DNA from: Selenomonas sputigena
GTDB lineage: Bacteria > Bacillota > Negativicutes > Selenomonadales > Selenomonadaceae
Reading direction: 5' to 3'
Assembly (NCBI RefSeq): GCF_026015965.1
Contig: NZ_CP110383.1
Coordinates: forward strand, 1,677,501 to 1,741,500
Length of the DNA: 64,000 nucleotides
In this document: positions 1 through 8,236 of the stretch, in pieces
How positions within the stretch are numbered: position 1 is the stretch's first letter
Layout: each line of letters opens with the position of its first letter
The notes under the pieces: generated by a model
Told to the model about the DNA's origin: nothing
Databases searched by the model: none
What the model saw: only the letters and a program-made list of their open reading frames with translations
Made by a program: the position numbers and the translations under genes

Positions 1-611
1 CGGCCGTCGGCGGCTTCGCCGGCTCGACCATCATGATGGCAATGCAGAACGGCATCGCGCGCGGCGTCTTCTCGAACGAATCGGGACTCGGCTCCGCGCC
101 CATTGCGTCGGCCGCCTCGAAGACGAAGCGTCCAGCTGAGCAGGGCCTGATCTCCATGACGGGCACCTTCATCGACACGATCATCATCTGCACGATGACA
201 GGGCTAGCTCTCGTCCTGACGGGCGTCTGGTCGGGGGATACGGCGGGCGCCGCCATGACGAGCGCCGCCTTCTCGGTAAACTACGGCGCAATCGGCAGCC
301 ACCTTCTGACGATCGCCCTCGTGCTCTTCGCATTCACGACGATCCTCGGCTGGAACTACTACGGCGAACGCGCAATTATCTACCTCTTCGAGCGCAAGGG
401 CGTGCTGCCGTATCGCCTGATTTTCATCGCACTCGTCGCCTCGGGCGCATTCTTGAAGCTCGAAGCGATCTGGATCCTCGCCGACATCGTGAACGGTCTC
501 ATGGCGATTCCGAACCTCATCGCGCTCCTCCTGCTCTCAGGCGTCATCGTGCGCGAAACGAAGCTCTACATGGAATACGTCAAGCGCCATTCGAGAATCA
601 AGCACTCGTAA
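1..611 (+). CDS. Sodium:alanine (AGCS family) symporter, C-terminal part, cut by the window edge
   Basis: About 202 residues are visible in an open frame that runs in from the left edge and stops at 609-611. The first visible stretch has the AGCS family signature (GFAGSTIMMAMQ, then ARGVFSNESGLGSAPIA), which lines the substrate and sodium path in alanine/glycine:cation symporters. After it come several hydrophobic helices and a short basic cytoplasmic tail ending in RHSRIKHS. The family imports alanine or glycine together with sodium through the inner membrane. The substrate cannot be fixed from the C-terminal half alone. The gene faces the dcuB-type gene convergently, and both end at the same hairpin terminator. 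Family assignment is firm; specificity is inferred. Confidence 0.9.
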   Translation, partial: AVGGFAGSTIMMAMQNGIARGVFSNESGLGSAPIASAASKTKRPAEQGLISMTGTFIDTIIICTMTGLALVLTGVWSGDTAGAAMTSAAFSVNYGAIGSHLLTIALVLFAFTTILGWNYYGERAIIYLFERKGVLPYRLIFIALVASGAFLKLEAIWILADIVNGLMAIPNLIALLLLSGVIVRETKLYMEYVKRHSRIKHS

Positions 612-622
612 AGATCGAACCG

Positions 623-684
623 AACCAAGAAGCGCCCTCGTGATACCAAAAAGAATGGTATCATGAGGGCGCTTCTTGGTTTTT
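623..684. terminator. Bidirectional terminator between convergent symporter and dcuB-type genes
   Basis: A near-perfect inverted repeat of about 25 bp per arm (left arm 623-647, right arm 657-681, loop 648-656) is flanked by A residues on one side and a T run on the other. It can therefore terminate both the plus-strand symporter and the minus-strand transporter transcripts. Confidence 0.85.
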
Positions 685-690
685 GCAAAA

Positions 691-2031
691 TCAGAAGATC
701 AGATGCGCGACGACGTAGCCTACGCAGCAGCCGGAGATGACGCCGATGAGACCGGGGATCATGAAGCTGTGGTTCAGCAGATACTTTCCGATGCGCGTCG
801 TACCCGAGCGGTCGAAGCCGATGCACGCAAGATCCGACGGATACGTGGGCAGGAAGAAGTAACCATAGCACGCAGAGATGAACGACATGATGAGCACGGG
901 ATCGACGCCGACGTTGAGCGCCATCGGCACGACGATAGCAATGGCCGCCGCCTGCGAGTTGACAAGCTTCGACGTGAAGAAGGCTATGATGGCATAGGCC
1001 CACGGATACGCCTGCACGGTCGTGCCGAGGAACTCCTTGAGGAGCGCCATGTGTGCGCTGAAGTACGTGTTCGCCATCCAGGCGACGCCGTAGACGGAGA
1101 GCAGCGCGACCATGCCCGAGCGGAAGACCTGGCTGTTGCCGACTTCTTTCGCCTTCACCTTGCAGAAAACGAGGATGGCGGCGGCGATCAGGAGCATGAT
1201 CATCTGGATGACCTCGGTCATGTCGATCGCCTTCATCTCGCCGAGCTTATCGGGAAAGTGCGGCAGAAGATCGGGATCGTTGCCAAGGATCGCGATGACG
1301 AGGATGCCGAAGAAGAAGATGAACATCGCATGGTAATACGAGCGCGGCAGTTCCTGCCCCTGCAGACTCTCCGAGTCGCCGTAGACATACTCCTTGTTCT
1401 TCGGATTCTTGATGAACTCTTGAAACGCCTCGTCCTTTTCCAGATCCTTGCCGCGGTGATAGCTCCAGAGCGCCGCGCAGATGACGCCCGTCAACGTCGC
1501 CGGGATCGTCACGCCGAGCACCTGCAGCACCGAGACGTGGTGCCCCGCCTGCGCCATGAAGGCGATGATGGAAACGACCGCGACGGAAACGGGCGAGCCG
1601 CATATTCCCATCTGCGCCGCGACGGAAGAAACCGCCATGGGGCGCTCGGGGCGGATGCCCTGCTTGATCGCCACGTCGTAGATGATGGGGAACATCGTGT
1701 AGACGACATGCCCCGTGCCGCAGAGCACCGTCAGAAGCCACGTCGTGACGGGTGCGAAGATCGTGACCTGCTTCGGGTTGTTGCGCAGGAGCTTCTCCGC
1801 GTACTTGAGCATGACCGTGAGGCCGCCCGAAGTCTGCAAAAAGCCCGCGCATGTGACAACTGCGAGAATCGTCAGCATGACGGAGATCGGCGGCACGCCC
1901 GGCTGGTAGCCGAAGACGAAGGTGTAGACGGCAAGTCCGATGCCGCTGATGACGGCAAGCCCGATGCCGCCGTGATGCACGCCAAAGAGCAGACAGCCGA
2001 GCATCACGAGAAAACCGAGAACCATTTCCAT
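691..2031 (-). CDS. dcuB: Anaerobic C4-dicarboxylate transporter, DcuA/DcuB family
   Basis: The 446-residue polytopic membrane protein has the same length as Escherichia coli DcuB and the family's features: an N-terminal FLVMLGCLLFGVHHGGIGLA segment, a GTGHVVYTMFP motif and a C-terminal SDLACIGFDRSGTTRIGKY motif. DcuA/DcuB carriers exchange fumarate, malate or aspartate for succinate during fumarate respiration. The ATG at 2031 was chosen over one 25 codons upstream because a strong AGGAGGAA site lies five bases before it and because the resulting length fits the family. DcuA and DcuB cannot be separated by eye, so the symbol is provisional. The gene is monocistronic between its own promoter (2158-2186) and the convergent terminator. 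Confidence 0.88.
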   Translation of the reverse strand: MEMVLGFLVMLGCLLFGVHHGGIGLAVISGIGLAVYTFVFGYQPGVPPISVMLTILAVVTCAGFLQTSGGLTVMLKYAEKLLRNNPKQVTIFAPVTTWLLTVLCGTGHVVYTMFPIIYDVAIKQGIRPERPMAVSSVAAQMGICGSPVSVAVVSIIAFMAQAGHHVSVLQVLGVTIPATLTGVICAALWSYHRGKDLEKDEAFQEFIKNPKNKEYVYGDSESLQGQELPRSYYHAMFIFFFGILVIAILGNDPDLLPHFPDKLGEMKAIDMTEVIQMIMLLIAAAILVFCKVKAKEVGNSQVFRSGMVALLSVYGVAWMANTYFSAHMALLKEFLGTTVQAYPWAYAIIAFFTSKLVNSQAAAIAIVVPMALNVGVDPVLIMSFISACYGYFFLPTYPSDLACIGFDRSGTTRIGKYLLNHSFMIPGLIGVISGCCVGYVVAHLIF

Positions 2032-2157
2032 AAAGATTCCTCCTAAAATCCCACGGGAGCGGTGCAAGAAGACGCCTTCCCAAACAGCCTTGATCGGAGA
2101 AACCAAAATCCTTCCCTCCGTATGGAATTTCAGAAGCCTTGCCGATCATATAACACG

Positions 2158-2186
2158 ATTATAATACAATAATCGTATACAGGCAA
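2158..2186 (-). promoter_or_regulatory. Sigma-70-type promoter for the dcuB-type gene with overlapping inverted repeat
   Basis: On the minus strand TTGCCT (2181-2186), a 17-base spacer and TATAAT (2158-2163) form a good promoter. An inverted repeat with arms CGATTAT (2156-2162) and ATAATCG (2169-2175) covers the -10 and spacer and is a plausible operator. The leader to the start codon is about 120 bases. Confidence 0.65.
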
Positions 2187-2187
2187 C

Positions 2188-2210
2188 AAAAAAGGGCGCG
2201 AAAGCGCCCT
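2188..2210 (-). terminator. Rho-independent terminator of the 104-aa gene
   Basis: On the minus strand the stem AGGGCGC / GCGCCCT with a TTTC loop (2194-2210) is followed by TTTTTTG. It lies just after the stop of the hypothetical gene at 2229. Confidence 0.8.
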
Positions 2211-2228
2211 GAAGAGGAAGATTTTTCC

Positions 2229-2543
2229 TCAATACTTGCGATGTTCCTTCACATAGTCGACGGGACGGCTCCAATCGACGTGGACGTCCGTAGCTTCCCA
2301 AAGACGCGTCAGAGCTGTCTTGAAGCTCTCGACATCGGCCGTCGGGTCGATCATTTCCTTGCTGAAATCGCGCAGATTCTCGTGCGGCACGCCAATCTCA
2401 TGCTTCTCGGCCAGATATTTTTCCACAGCGCAACGGCCGTCCTCATCATCCAAGACGACGGTCGCCGCCTTCTTTTCCGCATCATATTCGATGTAGCCGA
2501 GATCCTTCTTGTACTGAATCGCTACGCTGTAAGTCGTTGACAC
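2229..2543 (-). CDS. Small acidic hypothetical protein (104 aa)
   Basis: I do not recognise this family. The 104-residue product is soluble, with no signal peptide or membrane helix, and is rich in acidic and aromatic residues. It resembles a small alpha/beta protein: an N-terminal strand (TYSVAIQYKKDLGYIEYD), a DDEDGRCAVEKYL helix and a C-terminal EATDVHVDWSRPVDYV. The start is GTG at 2541-2543, preceded by GAAAGGTGAT at normal spacing. It is transcribed alone, divergently from the DUF441 gene, and has its own terminator. Codon use and GC content match the neighbours, so it is probably a real lineage-specific housekeeping protein. No function is proposed. Confidence 0.75.
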   Translation of the reverse strand: MSTTYSVAIQYKKDLGYIEYDAEKKAATVVLDDEDGRCAVEKYLAEKHEIGVPHENLRDFSKEMIDPTADVESFKTALTRLWEATDVHVDWSRPVDYVKEHRKY

Positions 2544-2653
2544 GCTTTATCACCTTTCCTTATCTTCGTTTTTCCGCTATACTATATATACGATAGAAAA
2601 TCCGCCGGCTCAGCGGCAATGTTCTCTCCATCAACACAAAGAAGGTGCTCTTC

Positions 2654-3109
2654 ATGTATTCCGAATACCTCATGCTGCTCCTGATCCTCGCCCTCGGCAT
2701 CATCGGTCACAATACGACGGTCGCCTATGCCGTCATCATCGTGCTCGTTCTGAAGCTTCTCGGACTGACGGCAATGCTCGACATCCTTTCCGTCAATGGG
2801 CTGAACTGGGGCATCGTACTCCTTTTGGCTGCCATCCTCGTGCCGATTGCGACAGGCGACGTGACCATCGCCAACATGATCGATGCCTTCAAGAGTCCCC
2901 TGGGCATAGCCGCCATCGTCTGTGGTGTTCTCGCTGCCATGGCGGGCGGCGGCGGCGTCGAGCTGCTGAAAAATGATCCGCACATCGTCGCCGCACTCAT
3001 CATCGGCACGATCATCGGCGTGTGCTTCTTCAAGGGTGTCGCCGTCGGGCCTCTGATCGCGGGCGGCATGACCTACGCACTAATGAAGCTTTTCGCCTCT
3101 ATCAAATAG
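2654..3109 (+). CDS. DUF441 family membrane protein
   Basis: The 151-residue, almost wholly hydrophobic protein has about four to five membrane helices. Its GHNTTVAYAV start, GLNWGIVLLLAAILVPIATG middle and KGVAVGPLIAGGMTYAL end match the DUF441 (YeaL-like) family, whose usual length is about 150 residues. The molecular role of the family is unknown. The ATG at 2654 has AGAAGG eight bases upstream; a GTG at 2645 is a less likely alternative. The gene is divergent from the small acidic gene, with AT-rich promoter DNA (TATACT at 2578-2583) between them. It converges on the DAK2-like gene with only 60 bases between stops and no obvious terminator. Confidence 0.85.
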   Translation: MYSEYLMLLLILALGIIGHNTTVAYAVIIVLVLKLLGLTAMLDILSVNGLNWGIVLLLAAILVPIATGDVTIANMIDAFKSPLGIAAIVCGVLAAMAGGGGVELLKNDPHIVAALIIGTIIGVCFFKGVAVGPLIAGGMTYALMKLFASIK

Positions 3110-3169
3110 CTCGCTCACCTCAGCCAAGCTGCATCCCGGCACATTCTCACTACCTAAATCATACGGCTT

Positions 3170-4435
3170 TCATTCCAGCAATTTGCGCATCGCCTTGGCA
3201 TTTTCCTTGGCGGTGCGCTTCTTGTCGTAGAGGGCGACCGCCTTGTCCTGTTCTGCCTCATCCTTTGCGAGCACAAGCTCGACGCGCTCGCCGAGGATGC
3301 GTTTCGCCTGGCGTAGCACAAGCTCCATTGAGGAATCACTCGCAACGATCACATACGTTCGCGCGAGGTCGCTGTGCGCCGCGTGCAGGAGTTCCGCTAC
3401 CGACGGGCATTCCTCGCGCCTGCCCGGCACGATGACGTTCGCGCCGAGTTCCGTCAAGCGCAGGCCGCGCGCTGCATCCGACGCGACGGCGAGGAGCGCG
3501 ACGGGCAGCAGCGACTCATAGTCCGCCGTCAAGGCATGCGCCTCCGCCATGTCTGTCACACGGAACGACTGCAGCTTGCCCCAGCCGATCGCCTGCTCGA
3601 CGACGGCGCCCGGATGATCGGTGTGCACATGGACGAGCAGGGAGCGCTCATCGTGCACAACGGCGACGAAGCGGCAATCCTCCTGCAGGCGATGCTCGAC
3701 GTCACGCGCACGCGCCTTGCTTCCGACGATACGAAACGTCACGCAGTACGGGCGCACGAGGTCGCGGCGCGGGTCGGGAATCGAAAGCCGATCTTCTCCC
3801 ATACCGAGCGACAGGCTCACAGCCGGCGAGACGAAGTGCCCATCGAGTCCCTTCATACAACCCTGCAAAAACGTCTGCATGACGAGCGCACCCGGCTCTT
3901 CGCGCTTTTCCTCCGCCAGAGCCTTCCGTCCCTCGTCAATCGCCGTCTGCAGGATCTCTGCGATCGGAAGGTTTGCGCGCACCGCATGGTACGCGCCCTT
4001 CGCCACTGCCTTGGCGGCGGCGACAAGCACCGTTTCCACTGTCGGAGGCAGTACGCGCTGCGCGTAGAGAATGCCGTACTGGAACGCCTTGCCGAATTCT
4101 GACGAAGTCGCGTCATTCTTTCCCGACAGCCCCTTCGCGATGCCGCGCAGGAGCTGTGCGAGCACGACGCCCGACGTACCTCGCGCGCCGAGCACCGCCG
4201 CACTCGCTACACGCCTCGCAAGGCCACCGATGCTCTCATCTTTCACGTCGACGAGCGGCATGACCGCCGCGCCCATCGTGCGCAGCACATGCGTACCCGG
4301 AAGCGCTGAGCGCTCCCCCTGCCTCTTTCTTGAAAGCGCGTCAATGCCCTCATATTCCAGAAGAAACTCCCCGTAAGCGCCGCTCAACATGCGTTTGAAA
4401 TCGCTTCCCGTAATGACTTCTCGATTGCCCGTCAT
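3170..4435 (-). CDS. DAK2-domain (FakA/YloV-like) protein lacking the DGDTG metal-binding motif
   Basis: The 421-residue protein follows the FakA/YloV layout. It has an N-terminal DAK2 helical domain with the hallmark GARGTSGVVLAQLLRGIAKG (about residues 83-102), a middle domain, and HVHTDHPGAVVEQAI, typical of the FakA C-terminal region. FakA is the ATP-binding subunit of fatty-acid kinase, which works with FakB acyl carriers. Where FakA has PVPDGDTGTNM, whose aspartates bind magnesium-ATP, this protein reads ERSALPGTHVLRTM (about 41-54). It may therefore be an inactive or repurposed paralogue. ATG 4435 is preferred over ATG 4453 because GAAGGGA precedes it by five bases. It is divergent from the FtsA-like gene, with a hairpin repeat between them. 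Confidence 0.78.
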   Translation of the reverse strand: MTGNREVITGSDFKRMLSGAYGEFLLEYEGIDALSRKRQGERSALPGTHVLRTMGAAVMPLVDVKDESIGGLARRVASAAVLGARGTSGVVLAQLLRGIAKGLSGKNDATSSEFGKAFQYGILYAQRVLPPTVETVLVAAAKAVAKGAYHAVRANLPIAEILQTAIDEGRKALAEEKREEPGALVMQTFLQGCMKGLDGHFVSPAVSLSLGMGEDRLSIPDPRRDLVRPYCVTFRIVGSKARARDVEHRLQEDCRFVAVVHDERSLLVHVHTDHPGAVVEQAIGWGKLQSFRVTDMAEAHALTADYESLLPVALLAVASDAARGLRLTELGANVIVPGRREECPSVAELLHAAHSDLARTYVIVASDSSMELVLRQAKRILGERVELVLAKDEAEQDKAVALYDKKRTAKENAKAMRKLLE

Positions 4436-4570
4436 AGGATCCCTTCTCTCCATTTAAATAATTTGTAGAAAATTTCCTGCAAGAAACAGGATTCTTTTAT
4501 AGTATTCGCGAAATAAGAGAATTAACCTTCTATAAAACTTCAATAAATCCATTTCCGCAATTAATTTACC

Positions 4571-4663
4571 ATGAAAGTCCAAGAAGTCAAGCCCAGAGGG
4601 CGCAGACTGATTGGCTCTTTCATGTAAGGGCGGCGCACAACGTCCACGAAGCGGACGTTGTGC
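4571..4663 (+). repeat. Dispersed two-hairpin intergenic repeat, copy A
   Basis: Hairpin 1 (4573-4621) pairs GAAAG with CTTTC, CCAA with TTGG, AGTC with GACT and an inner GCCC with GGGC. Hairpin 2 is a perfect 11-bp stem, GCACAACGTCC (4635-4645) with GGACGTTGTGC (4653-4663). Related copies lie near 22.89, 26.98, 41.88 and 54.66 kb. This copy sits between the divergent DAK2-like and FtsA-like genes. Confidence 0.85.
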
Positions 4664-4747
4664 GTGCAGTTTAGCGCGAAAGGCGCAGGAGAAGCACTGG
4701 CAAATGCCTGCGCCGTGCGGAAGCGAGAAGAGCAAAGGAGTCATTCG

Positions 4748-7345
4748 ATGCCTAGAACAAGAAAGACCTCGGCGAAAACAAAAGAACTGAAAGGCCTCGC
4801 CACGGAAGCCATTGTTTCCGAAGCCGCCTCAGGCGAGAGCATCCCTCCAAGCGAAACGGAAACTGCGGGGACGCAGACCTCTGCACTCTCCGCACCGGAT
4901 GCGGCAAAGACACGAGAAGAAACCGCTGCCAATGCAAACGATACGGCAGCGATCGTCGCAAAGGACGAAGCGAACAACGCTGCAAATGAAGCGCCTATCG
5001 ATACGGTAAAACCCGCCGCCAAGAAGCGCGGCAGGAAGCCCGCCGCCAAGACGACGAGGAGCACGCGCGCCAAGAGCACGAAAGCCGCCGCCAAGAAGAC
5101 GACGAAGCGCACCGCCAAAAAGAATACTGCCGAAACCACGACTGCAGGAACGAAGAAGAAGCCGCACGGCGAGCCGATCTTCGCGCTCGACATCGGCACG
5201 CGCAGCATCATCGGCATCGTCGCTGAAAAACTCGACAACGAGCAGATGCGCATCCTCGCGACTGTGCGCCGCGAGCACAAGACGCGCGCCATGCTCGACG
5301 GCCAGATTCACGACGTGCCGCAAGTCGCCGACCTCATCCGCGAGGTCAAGCGCGAGCTGGAAAAGACGACAGGGCCTTTGAAGTCCGCCTCCGTCGCCGC
5401 TGCTGGCCGCGCCCTCTACACCATGACCGCTGAAGCCTCCGTCGAGATCAACGGCGTCATCACCGACGAGCAGCAGCGCGCCCTCGACTTCTCAGGCGTG
5501 CAGGCAGCGCAGGCGAAACTCGCCAGTTCCAAGGACATCGAAGACCCTGGCCGCTACTACTGTGTCGGCTACAGCACGATCCAGTACACGCTCGACGACA
5601 TCCCCTTGAAGAGCCTCGTCGGTCAGCGCGGCAAGATCGCCAAAGCGACCGTCATCGCCACCTTCCTGCCACGCCAGGTCATCGACTCCATGCAGTCGGC
5701 TCTGCGGGACGTCGGTCTTGAGATGCACGCGCTTACCTTGGAGCCGATCGCCGCCATCAATGTCCTCATTCCGCCGACGATGCGCCACCTGAACCTCGTG
5801 CTCGTCGACATCGGCGCAGGCACGTCCGACGTCGCCATCACGAAGAACGGCTCCATCATCGCCTATGGCATGGTGCCTCTGGCAGGCGACGAGATCACCG
5901 AGGCCATCAGCCAGCGCTACCTTCTCGACTTCAACGTGGCAGAAGAAGTCAAACGCAACGCCTCTGCTGGGCGAGAATCAAAATTCACCGATATCCTCGG
6001 CACGGAATACGACCTCGGTCCCTCCGATGTCATCGGACCGATCATGCCGAACATCCAGAACCTCGCCGACTCCATCGCACGTCAGGTGCTCGAACTCAAC
6101 GGCGACTCGCCGCAGGCCGTCATGCTCGTCGGCGGCGGCTCGCAGACACCAGGCCTTGCCGCGCTCGTCGCCAAGGCACTCTCCGTGCCCGAGAATCGCG
6201 TCGCCGTGCGCCATCCTGAAAGTGTCATCGGCGTCGAGGCCATCCCGGAAGAACTGCAGACGCCCGATGCCGTCACACCCCTCGGCATCCTGAAGATCGC
6301 CTCGATCAACCTGCTGCACTTCCTCTCCGTCTACGTCAACGAGCAGGAGATCAACCTCTTCAACTTCCGTGACCTCACCGTCTCCGACGCACTTTTGAAT
6401 GCGGGCATCCAACTCAAGAAATACAACGGCCGTCCCGGCCTCGGCCTCATGGTCACGGTCAACGGCGAGAAGAAATTCTTCCCCGGCTCACTTCCTTCCA
6501 TGGCGATCCTGAAACTCGACGGTGAGGACACGACGCTCGACACACTCGTTAAGGCGGGCTGCCGCATCACCGTCGCGCACGGCAAGGACGGCGAGACGCC
6601 CGAAGTGCGCCTCACCGACGTCCTACAAATCGAGCCGGACTTCCCGCTGGAAATCAACGGCAAGGAGACGCACATCCACCAGGCCGCCTACGTCAACGGC
6701 GAAGCCGCCAAGCCCGATCGACTGCTCGCCGACAACGACATCGTCGAGAGCAAGGAACCGCGTACCTTGGGCGAGGCTCTGAAAGCCGCCGGCTACCCAC
6801 CGACGGGCCGCAAGATCCGCTACACGCTCAACGACAACAACGCGCAGTACGTCGTATCGCCCGAAATCCTGCTGAACGACGCACCCGCGACGATCTCCGA
6901 GCCGATTCACGAAGGCGATCGCATCGAATATCAAATGACAGCAGAGCCGAAACTCAGCGACGTGCTCGACATCTCGCGCCTGCAGTCCGCCGTCACCATC
7001 ACCTACAACGATCAGGAATACGAGATCCCCTCCGCCTCCCTGGAACTTGAGGTCAACGGTCACAAGGCGTCGCCCGGCACCTACCTCGAAGACGGCAGCG
7101 TCGTCTACTACAGAATTTCCGAAAAAAAGGCAACGACCGTCAACGAAGCTCTGCTCGCTGTCGGCTTTGAGCCGCCGCCAGCCACGAGCCGCGTCAGCGT
7201 CTCCATCTTCGTCAACCGCCGTCCCGTCGTCTTCACCGACCCCATCAAGAACGGCGACCGCCTCGACATCGTCATCAAGCCCCTGCCTGCACCTACAACT
7301 CCCGCGAGCTTCAGCAACACCCCAAGCACAGCCGCGCAGTCGTAA
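4748..7345 (+). CDS. FtsA-like actin-fold ATPase with basic AT-hook/H1-like N-terminal tail and C-terminal repeats
   Basis: The 865-residue protein has three parts. Residues 1-140 are low-complexity: first acidic and alanine-rich, then strongly basic, with an AT-hook-like KKRGRKPAAK (92-101) and AAKK/TAKK units like histone H1. Residues 143 to about 560 are an actin/FtsA-type ATPase with phosphate-1 FALDIGTRS (145-153), phosphate-2 DIGAGTSD (about 354-361) and an adenosine motif LVGGGSQTPGL (about 460). The remainder holds about three related segments of the type T-x-x-EAL-x-A-G followed by P-I-x-x-GDR. COG0849-like proteins of this size occur in Firmicutes beside the true FtsA; a role in division or envelope organisation is inferred. 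The ATG at 4748 has AAAGGAG seven bases upstream. Confidence 0.8.
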   Translation: MPRTRKTSAKTKELKGLATEAIVSEAASGESIPPSETETAGTQTSALSAPDAAKTREETAANANDTAAIVAKDEANNAANEAPIDTVKPAAKKRGRKPAAKTTRSTRAKSTKAAAKKTTKRTAKKNTAETTTAGTKKKPHGEPIFALDIGTRSIIGIVAEKLDNEQMRILATVRREHKTRAMLDGQIHDVPQVADLIREVKRELEKTTGPLKSASVAAAGRALYTMTAEASVEINGVITDEQQRALDFSGVQAAQAKLASSKDIEDPGRYYCVGYSTIQYTLDDIPLKSLVGQRGKIAKATVIATFLPRQVIDSMQSALRDVGLEMHALTLEPIAAINVLIPPTMRHLNLVLVDIGAGTSDVAITKNGSIIAYGMVPLAGDEITEAISQRYLLDFNVAEEVKRNASAGRESKFTDILGTEYDLGPSDVIGPIMPNIQNLADSIARQVLELNGDSPQAVMLVGGGSQTPGLAALVAKALSVPENRVAVRHPESVIGVEAIPEELQTPDAVTPLGILKIASINLLHFLSVYVNEQEINLFNFRDLTVSDALLNAGIQLKKYNGRPGLGLMVTVNGEKKFFPGSLPSMAILKLDGEDTTLDTLVKAGCRITVAHGKDGETPEVRLTDVLQIEPDFPLEINGKETHIHQAAYVNGEAAKPDRLLADNDIVESKEPRTLGEALKAAGYPPTGRKIRYTLNDNNAQYVVSPEILLNDAPATISEPIHEGDRIEYQMTAEPKLSDVLDISRLQSAVTITYNDQEYEIPSASLELEVNGHKASPGTYLEDGSVVYYRISEKKATTVNEALLAVGFEPPPATSRVSVSIFVNRRPVVFTDPIKNGDRLDIVIKPLPAPTTPASFSNTPSTAAQS

Positions 7346-7390
7346 AGCGGCGCGCAGTCCGCACGCGGCGAACCCCTCTGAAACTCCCCC

Positions 7391-7419
7391 TTGCCACGCC
7401 TATCAATCTGTGATACAAT
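7391..7419 (+). promoter_or_regulatory. Promoter of tRNA-Gly
   Basis: TTGCCA (7391-7396), a 17-base spacer and TACAAT (7414-7419) lie 17 bases before the mature tRNA 5' end. Confidence 0.75.
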
Positions 7420-7435
7420 ACTTTGCGTAGCGTTC

Positions 7436-7509
7436 GCGGGCATAGTTCATCGGTAGAATACGAGCTTCCCAAGCTCGGGAGGTGGGTTCGATTCCCATTG
7501 CCCGCTCCA
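7436..7509 (+). tRNA. tRNA-Gly (anticodon CCC)
   Basis: The acceptor GCGGGCA pairs with TGCCCGC. The anticodon stem CGAGC/GCTCG encloses the loop TTCCCAA, giving anticodon CCC at 7468-7470. The T-arm GTGGG-TTCGATT-CCCAT is canonical and the CCA end (7507-7509) is encoded. Confidence 0.95.
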
Positions 7510-7520
7510 TGCGAGTACCT

Positions 7521-7548
7521 AGAGCTGTCGGAAACGGCAGCTCTTTTT
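7521..7548 (+). terminator. Terminator of tRNA-Gly
   Basis: The stem AGAGCTGTCG (7521-7530) and CGGCAGCTCT (7535-7544), closed by a GAAA tetraloop, is followed by a T run. Confidence 0.85.
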
Positions 7549-7639
7549 GTATAGAACTCGCACACTAAAATGCAGGCTTTGTGATCATTCCGCACCGCAT
7601 TTGCCAGAACCCAACCAAGCCTCAAAAAGGAGCAACCCA

Positions 7640-8224
7640 ATGAAGCAGACAGAAGTTCCGGCATCGTCTCGTGATGCCAAGCATTTTTACTGGAAGCTCT
7701 TTTCTTCCACCTTCGTCATCAGCGCCGTCACCATCGGCGGCGGCTTCGTCATCATCCCGCTGTTGAAGGCAAAGTACGTCGACGAATACGGTTGGATTGA
7801 CGACAAAGAGGCTCTCGACATGGTCGCCATCGCGCAGTCCATGCCGGGCATCGTCGCCGTCAATGCCTGCATCATCCTCGGCTACCGCATGGCGGGACTC
7901 GCAGGCTCCTTGACGGCGCTCCTCGCGACGGTGCTGCCGCCCCTCATCACGCTTTCTGTCATCGCTCGCTGCTACGACGCTTTTGCCAGCAATCCGACAG
8001 TGCAGCTCGCATTGAAAGGTATGCAGTGCGGCGCGACAGCTCTCATCCTAAAGGTCGCCATCGACCTCTTCATCAAGCAGGCGAAGACGCGCCTCCTGCT
8101 GCCCATGGCGATCATCCTCGCTACCTTCGTCGCCAACGTGTTCTTCGATGTCAACATCATGCTGCTCGTCATCATCGACGGCATCATCGGCCTCGTCCTC
8201 ATGCAGGACAGGAAATTCGGCTGA
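7640..8224 (+). CDS. Chromate transporter, CHR domain subunit 1 (short-chain type)
   Basis: This 194-residue membrane protein is one half of a two-gene, short-chain chromate ion transporter (CHR family). It shows the CHR hallmarks GGGFVIIPLLKAKYVDEYGW (about 35-54) and AIAQSMPGIVAVNACIILGY (about 63-82), with about five to six helices. CHR proteins move chromate, and probably related oxyanions, out of the cell; small CHR pairs work as heterodimers. The ATG at 7640 follows AAAGGAG at eight bases. The next gene begins 13 bases after the stop and is homologous, so the pair forms an operon from one duplication. True substrate is unproven; chromate resistance is known only for some family members. 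Confidence 0.88.
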   Translation: MKQTEVPASSRDAKHFYWKLFSSTFVISAVTIGGGFVIIPLLKAKYVDEYGWIDDKEALDMVAIAQSMPGIVAVNACIILGYRMAGLAGSLTALLATVLPPLITLSVIARCYDAFASNPTVQLALKGMQCGATALILKVAIDLFIKQAKTRLLLPMAIILATFVANVFFDVNIMLLVIIDGIIGLVLMQDRKFG

Positions 8225-8236
8225 GGGGGCGCAATC

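Noticed and set aside
676-2046. A 456-codon plus-strand open frame opposite the dcuB-type gene
   Set aside because: The product is Arg/Asp/His-rich without domains, and the opposite strand encodes a complete DcuB-length transporter with a strong ribosome site.
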